64,000 bases of DNA from Leucocoprinus leucothites (taxonomy: Eukaryota > Basidiomycota > Agaricomycetes > Agaricales > Agaricaceae): the NCBI GenBank assembly GCA_013368445.1, contig JAACJO010000001.1, positions 248,001 to 312,000 on the forward strand, in the 5' to 3' direction. The translations under genes were made by a program, and so were the position numbers. Under the pieces are notes generated by a model that saw only the letters and a list, made by a program, of their open reading frames with translations, made no database searches and was not told the DNA's origin. Below are positions 55,530-64,000 of the stretch, in pieces; positions within the stretch are counted from its first letter, which is position 1, and each line of letters starts with the position of its first letter.

Positions 55530-57339
55530 GACAAAAACAAAAGTAGAATGACACATATCCCTTTGTCAGTCAAATTATCATATCATTCCAGGAATTTCTT
55601 CAAGACCTTGGGATTGGTATAGTTGAAGGAACCAATGGACCTGCCAGTAGCAGAACATTGCTTGGATCCTAGATAAGATGAGGTGTTGATCTTCCTACAC
55701 TATGAAATTTTATCGAAATTTAGTATTAAAGCCAGCAAGAATACAGGAGATGAGAGCTTACCTTAGAATTGAATGCAGATTTAATCTGACTCCCTTCAAA
55801 GACTTCTGCTCAGCTTTCCTCACAAACAGACCAGGTGAATCTGATACTTTGCAACTGGATGGAAATCTTTACATCTGTTGACAATCATTCTGCAATGACT
55901 CAAGATGATATTGTTTCACACTTTAGTAAGAAGAAAGAGGGTGGTGTTAGAGTTGGATATCCCACCAGACTTGGCCATCTCTGAGTCAGGTAAGTTGGCC
56001 ATCTTGGCCATGTCAGCCTTCTCAGGGGTTTCAGCCTCCTCAGTCATTGGCTATTGTTAGCATTCTTCATTTATATCTTTTTATTTGTGTTAGTACTATT
56101 GTATTTGTATATACTTGCTAAGTACTGTAGAGATTGTGAGTTTGGTTGCTTATAAAAATGGCAACCTCTTGCAAATCTCTAGTGATCTTAATCACTCGGA
56201 TCACTGTTGATTTCGGAGCACCTGCCAATGAGCCACCCACTCCTTTTCTGGTTTTGGTATCTATCTACCTCCATTCCTCCTCTTTTTCAACTTTCCTCTT
56301 CCGAATTTTATGTTCAAATTTTCATTCTTGTGTTGTCATGTTGTTATAATAATGTATCTGTAATCTGTATTGAATTAGGTACTTGTAATTGCTTTGTATA
56401 ATATTGTACTGACATCTCTCCATCTCAACTTATGCCCATTTTTCCTCTTTCCTCTAACTAGTCCACTGCCTTGATATTGTACTTGTATTGCATATTTATT
56501 TAGCCCCTGTTTCATGTACATTTCGAGCCGCTTTATTGTTCTTTTCTTTTACTTTCAATTTTCCTTTTTAATCTTCTTTTCATCTTTCTACTTCGAAATA
56601 TTCGCTCAAAATTATTATTTCTTGTTGTATATAAACCCTGTACAAACTGTAGTTGTAGACTATCAAATTTACTGCCTATCTCACTCGTCTCTAATCATCT
56701 GAACTTGTCTCAAATTTATCTGAATCAAAACCTGATCTATTCCTTTATCTACTACATCTCGAAGTTTTCCTCCTTTCCTAAACTCATCTCCACTTGTTCT
56801 CTTGTTGTTCCACCTCCTAGGACGTCGTCTTCGGTCGAGAAGCCCAACGGCTGTTGGAATTGGCCATGCTCGCAGTTTTATTTTGTTGTAAAAGGGTTTA
56901 TTACTCTTCAGTACTGCAGCCCCTGCTCTCCCTCTTCATCATGCCAGGATCCTCCTCCACCTCAAAAGCACCTCAGGTCTGCAGCTGACAGATGTAAATA
57001 GCTCTTATCTACTATGAATTTATATTTTTCTTTTTTATTATAAATAAATTCCTTGCTTATCTGTGCACTTTTCTCTCACATGCTAACTGTTTCACTTGAC
57101 TTCCTTGGTAGCTAAGTGGAACCAGTAATAGCATAACCCCATCTTTAATTACAATATTTTGCTGCTAGATAAGGTATCACTCTATTGTTGCTTGGAGTCT
57201 CTTGTGACTTGTAGCTAAGTAGCTAGTAGCTAGTAGCTAGTAGCTCTCATGCCTTGTAGCTTGTAGCTGATACCAAAATATACTCATCTATCCCCAATAT
57301 TTACTTCTTTTCCCATTCACTACAACCTTTCCATCCTTG
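55530..57339. other. AT-rich region without an intact gene; possible old copia LTR
   Basis: No coding gene recognised. At 55945 a TGTTAGAGTTGG start follows a purine run (AAGAAGAAAGAGGGTGG), the usual look of a polypurine tract and copia LTR, but I cannot place its end or partner. A run of TAGCTAG-like units lies at about 57210-57270. 56140-57060 is T-rich. Confidence 0.35.
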
Positions 57340-57951
57340 TGTTGAAACAGTAATTGCTGCTACACAGCACAGTGCACAGTGACTGAGCAATCTATGACAC
57401 ACTCACTTTGTAAGAACAATAGTTCGGTCGGTTGTAACGGTGAGTAATCAGTGTAGAACGGTAGCTGAGTAAAGTTATGTAGAATGTTGAGTTCGAGTGA
57501 AGCAATGATGATGATAGTTGTTTAGTTGTACACAATAGAATTGGTAAAACTTCTTCTACCACTGAATTCTAGTCTGTATTTTATACGTTTCTACAATGTC
57601 TACTGAGTCATAGAATATATTGCATACTATCGACTCATATCATGGTATCATAATCATTCTGACTGTGTCTGAGTCGTATTGACTCATTACTAGTCATATA
57701 TGTCATCCTGACTCATGAATGGCTTCATCTAGAGTCATTCCAACTAACTATTACTCTACGGATATCATATACAGTCATACTACATATCGTGGAATATACT
57801 AAGACATAATGATCGGATCACAACTATAAGTACTGATCCGTGATGGAATCAATCCTAGAATAGTCTGAGAGCAATCATTGGAAAGGTTCTCACACTCACT
57901 AAAGGCAAGCCTGTAGGGCACTTCATTAGAGTGTTTAGTACTTTCACAACA
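57340..57951 (-). repeat. copia 3' LTR
   Basis: 612 bp with TGTTG...CAACA ends. Same family as the solo LTR at 46337-46909/54914-54932, in opposite orientation. Confidence 0.85.
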
Positions 57952-57969
57952 CTCCTCCTTGCTTGAAGC

Positions 57970-60900
57970 TTAGAGGAACCTTAAACCATAATAAGGGAGG
58001 AATTGTTTGAAGAGAATATGATCCAGATTTTTGGTAAGTAAATCAGCAGGGTTATTTTTCCCTTTGATAAAATCTATCACAAGTTTCCCTTGTGCGACCC
58101 ATTGCCTTATGACATGATAATGAATATCAACATGTTTCAAATGTTTCTCAGTTACTGGGTTTTCAGCCCAAAACTTTGAACCCATATTATCTCCAAATAA
58201 AATAGGAGGATCGATCATTATCCCAACTTCTTGTAAGAGGTTGGATATCCAAACAAGTTGTTTTCCTATATCGGATATTGCCATATATTCAGCTTCGGTA
58301 GAGGATGTCGCTACAGACTTCTGTCTTCAAGAAGACCAAGAAATTGGTGCATTCCCTATCAACACAATATTGCCTGTTACGCTCAATCGAGTATCAGGAT
58401 CTTGAGCCCAATCCAAATCTGAGTATGCCCATACATCGATAATTGGTTTATTATTTTTGAATTGAACTCCAGAAGAAGTATATGTGATACTATATTTCTG
58501 TGTTCAATTCAAATATCGAAGTAGGTGCATTCCTGCACGATAATGTGCAGCAGATAGGTTAACCATGTGTTGTGATAATTTAATGGTGGCAAAACCAATA
58601 TCTGGTCTTGTACCAATCATCAAATACATGATTGATCCTACTAATCGCTGATAAGCATTTGTGAATTTGGGACTTGCTTGTTCTTTGTTCTTTTCAAAGA
58701 TATATCCTCGAGGAAGTGGAGTTTCTTCATAGCCAGAAACTTCAAATCATTCTAAGATTTTCTTTAAATAAACGGTTTGATCTATCAAAAGCTCTCGCTT
58801 TTTTCGATCACGAATAATAGTCATTCCTAAGAACTCTGCATCAGGTCCTAAGTCACGACATTCCCATTTCTTCATAAATGCTGCTTTCTTTTCAGCAAGA
58901 AGTTTAGAACCTTTTGGTCCTATGAACTTAGCGTCGTCTACATATACTAAGGCAACAATCAATTGATTTGTCGATTTGTTGCGCATATAGTATACTCCGG
59001 CATCAATAGTCGAACGTGTAAAGCCCAATTCTTCCATATAAGAAGAAAGTTCAATCCACCATTGACATCCAGACTGCTTTAGTCCATAAAGTGACTGTTC
59101 CAATTTAAGAACACTCCCTAGAGGTGCCAATTTCATTTCAAAACCTTCAGGCATCTCCATGTATATCTCTTCGTCAAGTTGTCCATAAAGATATACAGTT
59201 TTCACATCCAGGCCAAACATGTCCCAGTCGTGAAGTGCTGCAAGTGCAAATATAAGACGAGTTGTCTCATATTGGACTACGGGACTGAAGAGTTCATCAA
59301 AGTCAATTCCCTCTACTTGGGAAAATCCTTTGGCAACCAGTTAAGCACGTTTTCGCCCATCTGATTTAGGAGTAAATACCCATCAATTTTTAATCACTTT
59401 TCTTCTTTCCGGAAGCTTGGTAATAGAATACACCTTTCTATTTTCCAACATATTCAATTCTTCCATGCATGCTTCCATCCATTGTTTGGAAATATCTGGT
59501 GGAAGTCTTGTTAAGTCTGAGAACTTTTTTGGAGTTAAATTGTCCTCAACTTTGCAAGCGCATAGATAATCGATAAATTGTACCCCTTCTTCTTTACAAA
59601 GTTTGTTAAGATGGATCATCAAAGCTGATTCAGCATTTTTGCTGATATTCATTGAACTTCCATCTCCTCCTTGATTAATATCAGGAGTACTTTGTGAAGG
59701 ATTTTGATCCATTGTCCTATTTTGTATTGCTCTATCAAAGTCACAGCTTCTTTGTCTTTGAGTATGAAGATTTTCGAATATGGGACTTCTATTTATAAGA
59801 GCTCGGACCGGATGTTCTCTTTCTCCATATATGTTACCTTCACGAAAAGGAGGTTTCCTATTTCGTTGAGGTCTTTCTGGTAGAACTCTGATCGGAGAAG
59901 GTTGATCCCATGGTTGATCTAAATTTTCAAGAAGAGGGTCACCCCTTCTGAATGTGTGTCTAACCACTGTTAATGGATCTTCCAGAGGTGGTACATATGA
60001 TGGGTAATTTTTAAGGTTCACCCATTCATATATGTTTTCTTTTCGCTGTTTATGTTGGCGATCAGATAAACTTTTGTCTAATTGACTCCAGTTGTGCTTT
60101 CTCATCAGAGATTCTTGTACAACTTCTCTGCGAGATTGTCGCATTGAATGTTCAAGAAGTCTTCTTTCAGAGGAATGAGGTAGTCTGTCCGAATCACTGG
60201 TCTCTGGAGTATACTCCTGAGGGGGATTTTCATACCTCGTAAAGTCATATGGAGAAGGCGATCGAGAATAATCAAAGGATCTAGATTGTGATCTATTTCC
60301 AGGAGATCTCGGATCGTCTGTGGGATGCAAGCTTATACTTCTTAGACGTTCATTTAAGTCTCGCATTTCATCCTCATCTGCATATGACAGATGATCATCA
60401 TAGTCTGATTGATCATTGTGTGGTGTTTGTTCAGGTATTTCGACCTCAGATTCACTCTCCTCCTTGATTTGTATGGATCGAGGAGGGTATGGAGTTGGCT
60501 TTCTATACTTGAGAGGCTTTATCTCAGGTTTAGAGCTCAAACCCTGAATGAACTCAGGCTTGCTGATGAGACTCCTGTCGGGTCTCGGAGCAACTATACT
60601 AGAACCGCATTGAGGTCTCTTCCCTCTCTTGTCAGAGTCAGAAGACTTCGGAGATTTAGGACTTAGATTGTCAGAGGAAGATGAACTATTCTGATGAGGG
60701 TTGAGATAATAATCCAAAGGGTCATAGGAAGAGCTATTGCTGTTCCCTGGGACAGTGGGTAAGGGGCGATTAGCCTGTACACCCTCAGAAGATCCTAAGA
60801 CTGTCATAGGTGTCTCGGATTCTTTACACTTTGGAAAATGACTTTCTATGAATATGGCTTGATTTCCTGTGAACACCGTATTATTGTGTGTATGCATAAA

Positions 60901-61929
60901 TAGGTAGTTCTTCTTATCTAGGGTGTGTCCTAAATGGATCATATATTCTGTTTTGGAACTGAGAGCATTATTCCTTACTTCATCGGGAAGGAAAACATGT
61001 GCTCCGCAACCAAACACCTTTAAGTGATTAATCAAAGGCTTCCCGCCAGAGATCATCTCAGATGGTGTCCTCCAATTCAAACGCGATAGTGGCATTTGAT
61101 TGTAAACATGTGTTGCATGGTGAAGTGCAAAATTCCACCAGCCATCAGGAATACATGCATGTTTACGCATTGCCTGCATTTTCTCATGAAGAGTTCAGTG
61201 CATGCGTTCTGCATGACCATTCTGTTCATGAACATGTGGTGCACTCATTTCATGAGTGGTTCCATTCATGGCTAACCAATGCTTTAGTTGGGCTGAAGTA
61301 AATTCTCTGCCCATATCGGTTCGAAGAGTTTTCATATTATGACCTATTTGCATTTTGTTCATATTAATGAAAGCAATAAGCAAATCAGCCATTTCTGATT
61401 TCTTCTTTAATAAGCTGATCCAAGCATGTGAAGAATAGTCGTCAACCATCGTTAAAACATATTTATGTTTATAGTACGATAATATCGGATATTCTTTTAA
61501 GTCGGCATGGATTAATTCCATTGGTCAACTTGCTCTGGTGGGATTCTCAGAGTAATGGGAGCAAGGAGTTTTCCCTGCAATACAACCCTTACAAATTGGT
61601 GTTGCTAATGTAGGTCCTTCGACATTGTCTATCACAATAGTATTTTCGTGTACTTTTTGTAAGACTCGATCCGAAGTGTGACCCATCCTCTGATGGAGTA
61701 CTTCCCATGATATGTTTTTAGCAAGTCCAACGTTTAACACTGCATGTTGGCTATGTACGATTTTCATATGTAACCAGTGCAAGTTAGGTTGTCCTTGTTT
61801 CAATGCAAATCCTTCAAGAAGGTGGACCCCTTCTCTTCTGAATTGCGTTGTTTCACCATCAATTACTGCTGTAGTTCCATCAAAGCATAGCTTTGCTATG
61901 GATACTAAGCGATAAGAACCACCTTGCAT
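57970..61929 (-). pseudogene. copia pol (integrase, RT, RNase H), decayed
   Basis: One minus-strand frame with stops at 61525, 61195, 59383, 58747, 58504 and 58327 (all TGA) and TAA at 59341. In order: the GAG-pre-integrase zinc finger (HQRMGHTSD, then CKGCIAGK), integrase core (MELIHADLKEYP, TMVDDYSSHAW, RTDMGREF, HEQNGHAERMH), a long Ser/Pro/Arg linker (about 60800-59850), RT (MEACMEELNMLENRKVY, LVYVDDAKFIG), and RNase H (STEAEYMAISD, then LFGDNMGSKFWAENPV). The YVDD motif is intact. Most stops fall where relatives have Arg, consistent with CGA-to-TGA decay. It cannot make a full Pol. Confidence 0.9.
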
Positions 61930-61951
61930 ATAAAGGACTGGTGAAAGAGTG

Positions 61952-62171
61952 ACATGTCGCTCTTGTTATAAACATCGACCTGATTGACGCTCATTGTGAC
62001 TTAATTATCCTAGACGCCGACACAGCCACCAGGACCGAGACTGCGGTTCTAGATTGGGAAGAATACATTGGGAAGTTTGATGTGGAAGAAGAACAATTTG
62101 ATGTTGATTGGGACGAGTATAATTGGACGGACGTTATTAGGAGGATCAGGAGGAACGGTTTCGCTGTTTGA
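61952..62171 (+). pseudogene. possible C-terminal fragment of a host gene at the copia edge
   Basis: An open plus-strand stretch of about 73 codons ending TGA 62169-62171, with no start codon of its own. It reads ALVINIDLIDAHCDLIILDA, then WEEYIGKFDVEEEQFDVDWD and ends RRNGFAV. The acidic, hydrophobic pattern looks coding but I do not recognise the protein. It begins about where the copia element ends, so it may be the tail of a gene cut by the element, or a chance frame. Confidence 0.25.
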
Positions 62172-62475
62172 TTGTTATGGACTAACAGGACTGATTAACA
62201 GACAATGATGGTTTCATGGACATCGCGTTTGGATTTGAACTATTAGATATCTAACTATGATAGCTGTTACATCGGCGGTGTGATGCTAAAACCGAAAATA
62301 AACAAGAAATACTAATATTTTCGCGATTTCACACTTAGTATTATAAAAGAATAATGCTATGCCTAAGAGCCCTATAGTGCGATAGCGGTGTAGCTACAAA
62401 GCTACTTACTAAGAAGTAATACGGTCAACCAATACGGCAGGCGAGACTGGTAATCTAGTACAGCTGTCCACTGTT
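62172..62475. other. intergenic
   Basis: About 300 bp in which no feature was recognised. Confidence 0.4.
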
Positions 62476-62637
62476 ATGAACCGTTCCGGGGATTCAAACC
62501 CTCAACTTCAGGACACCGCATCTCCGAATTACCGCTTTAGGACTCGAGGGAAACCTCCGCACCGAGAACGATCCGAACGATCTAAAAATAAGGACCAAGG
62601 TCTAGAACCGGATCAGAAGAACCAACGGACCGGTTAA
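62476..62637 (+). CDS. small hypothetical ORF
   Basis: 53 codons from ATG 62476 to TAA. Starts MNRSGDSNPQLQDTASPNYR and is strongly basic (RTRGKPPHRERSERSKNK). The style resembles the start of a retrotransposon gag or a nuclear basic peptide, but no larger frame follows. Low support. Confidence 0.2.
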   Translation: MNRSGDSNPQLQDTASPNYRFRTRGKPPHRERSERSKNKDQGLEPDQKNQRTG

Positions 62638-64000
62638 CAGACAATGATCCGCGTTTTCCACATGTACAAGACAGGAACCTAGCTACCCCGCTGCTTAGCT
62701 ACGTCATTTCTGCACTGCTCAGTCATCCAACTGTACTGGCCAAAGCAAACCGATGGTCGCATTGACGTGTCAGGGGCCCTCGGTTAAAGAAAATATCACA
62801 GCCGAAATGCTTACCCATGATTAAAAAAGGATTAATGAAAGAAACTCGCGTGGTAGCTACTCCGCTACCCATACGACAACCTAGCGATCGAACGGACCTA
62901 CCGGTCGGCGTCGCATTGTAAAAGTATACCCAGTCGAATCCAGGACAATTCAGTCAATTTCTATTAGTCAATTTCGAGTCATACCTATTTCTTTCTAGAA
63001 TATTTCGTCTATTTTCGTATCTCTCAAATAATATAAAAAGGGCCCGACAGCGTGCGGATAGGCAAGGAATCCTACGCCTCTGTAGTGCTATAGGGTGTGC
63101 AGACCACAAACTAAGCATTTGTTGAGTGAATAAGTGATCAACCTTCTAAGAGAACTCTAACAGGAAAGACTCCTACTAGTCAATCTAAGAAATATCCCAA
63201 GACGTCTCGAGTTCGACCTAGCGTCACAGCGAAGTAGCTACCAAGCTAAGAGAGCTTGTAGTTAAAGCGTATAGACTGCACCAGCGCCAGTGTGTGACTG
63301 AGTGGGTGGTTATAGACAAGGTCCAGTTGACCTTAGAGGGAGACAGAGATGACTTCAGGATAAAAGATCTTAGCTATAGCAGTCAACTAAGAGTCGCAAA
63401 CTGTGCACTTAATCAGGATCCTAATACAGTGTTCGAGAATTTCCCAAAGTAAATAAAACAGCATTTAGTTCCCTTGCACATTTCGCATTATTCAGCAGTA
63501 ATTACATAAATCCTCATCAACTACTCATACTTCCCCTCGAATTCGTTAGAGGTTACATTCTAGCTACCTAACTAGTACTCCACTTGACGTTATATCCATA
63601 CGTCAAAGAACCTCTACAGCGGACAGATACGTATTTATCAGAATCATGATAGTGATTTTTGGACTTGTAGTTGTAGTTTCATAGTTTGATATTGTTTCGT
63701 CTAGTCAGTATTTAAGGACTTGTATCTGGAAGATTAAATGCAAGTTTAATCTTTCCTTTGTTTCCCGGACTACTTGTGTTTACTCGCCTTGCCTTGAATT
63801 CACTTGTATCATTGTTGTTGTCTCAAACCTCGCGCTACCTTAGACTTACCTCAAGTCTTCTTGGCCTTCTCTTACTGAGCTTTCGAGAATACTCAAGCTT
63901 ATTAATTGAAGTAGGTTAAAGACCAGTTAGCCACTGTCTTACGTAACCCAATCACGTGTTGTGACACGTGACGTTACTAGGCACTCTGACTGTAAATCTT
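62638..64000. other. terminal region without a recognised gene
   Basis: About 1.36 kb. No reading frame, rRNA or tRNA was recognised. A hairpin-capable AAGATTAAA/TTTAATCTT pair sits at about 63731-63754. Confidence 0.4.
63952..63971. repeat. inverted repeat containing two CACGTG boxes
   Basis: TCACGTGT, a 4-bp spacer TGTG, then ACACGTGA: a perfect 8-bp inverted repeat. Each arm holds a CACGTG E-box, a known bHLH binding core. Confidence 0.6.

Larger units (their letters stand above)
57340..61960 (-). mobile_element. copia LTR retrotransposon, 5'-truncated and decayed
   Basis: The 3' LTR (57340-57951) begins TGTTGAAACAG and ends TTTCACAACA. Pol follows on the minus strand up to about 61955. 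Gag, most of protease and the 5' LTR are absent from the window, so the element is truncated on the right. The exact right edge is uncertain. Confidence 0.85.

Noticed and set aside
27358..62000. Classical RIP (C to T at CpA) as cause of the mutations
   Set aside because: The changes sit at inferred CpG sites, with reciprocal CA/TG outcomes, and CpA dinucleotides are abundant; CpG methylation decay fits better.
62172..64000. tRNA genes in the final region
   Set aside because: No stretch showed both a T-loop GTTCRANYC and an A-box at the right spacing with a foldable cloverleaf.

Overview
The window is fungal, most likely from an agaricomycete basidiomycete. Genes are compact and cut by many GT-AG introns of about 45-65 nt. 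The families (small multi-pass membrane proteins with ESGxxY motifs, single-pass receptor-like proteins with a VTVDD start, an 8-TM plus ankyrin protein) are typical of mushroom-forming fungi. The mobile elements are basidiomycete-type Tc1/mariner, chromodomain gypsy and copia elements. All exon maps below were built by hand from splice sites and frame continuity. Except where noted, the spliced lengths divide by three.

Region 1 (1-12.9 kb) is host gene space: a membrane-anchored histidine acid phosphatase (615-2649, +), three paralogous single-pass membrane proteins (2998-4575, 5056-6138 and 11546-12835, all -), and between them two tandem seven-exon multi-pass membrane proteins (7297-8518 and 9301-10591, -). 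A Tc1/mariner element (13177-14502) follows. Region 2 (14.5-27.2 kb) holds a decayed local duplication, a 675-aa protein with a CGCLRIGIGCANCGN motif (16018-18095, -), a 13-exon acyl-CoA synthetase ending in a peroxisomal-type ARL tripeptide (18448-20898, -), a degenerate gypsy integrase (22452-22690), and a membrane protein with a one-repeat-per-exon ankyrin array (24187-27158, +).

Region 3 (27.3-62 kb) is a nest of transposons. A Tc1 copy (Tc1-A, 27358-37159) is split by gypsy element E1 (28911-37114, duplication TATGT). A second gypsy, E3 (38302-55529), carries another Tc1 copy (Tc1-B, 43342-44934) in its gag. E3's right LTR is split by a solo copia LTR, which is itself split by the young, apparently complete gypsy E2 (46910-54908, duplication GTAGC, two LTR differences). 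A 5'-truncated copia lies at 57340-61960. Apart from E2, the elements are riddled with TGA codons at former arginine positions and show reciprocal CA/TG differences between LTRs, the mark of CpG methylation decay.

The most unusual signal is in E1 and E2. Besides gag and pol on the minus strand, each carries a spliced, cysteine-rich, coiled-coil reading frame on the opposite strand, between the end of pol and the 3' LTR and convergent with it. In E1 this antisense frame is intact although gag-pol of the same copy is broken at least eleven times. E3 lacks it and instead has a sense-strand third ORF with zinc-knuckle-like cysteines after the chromodomain. The last 2 kb (62-64 kb) has only two short reading frames of uncertain nature.
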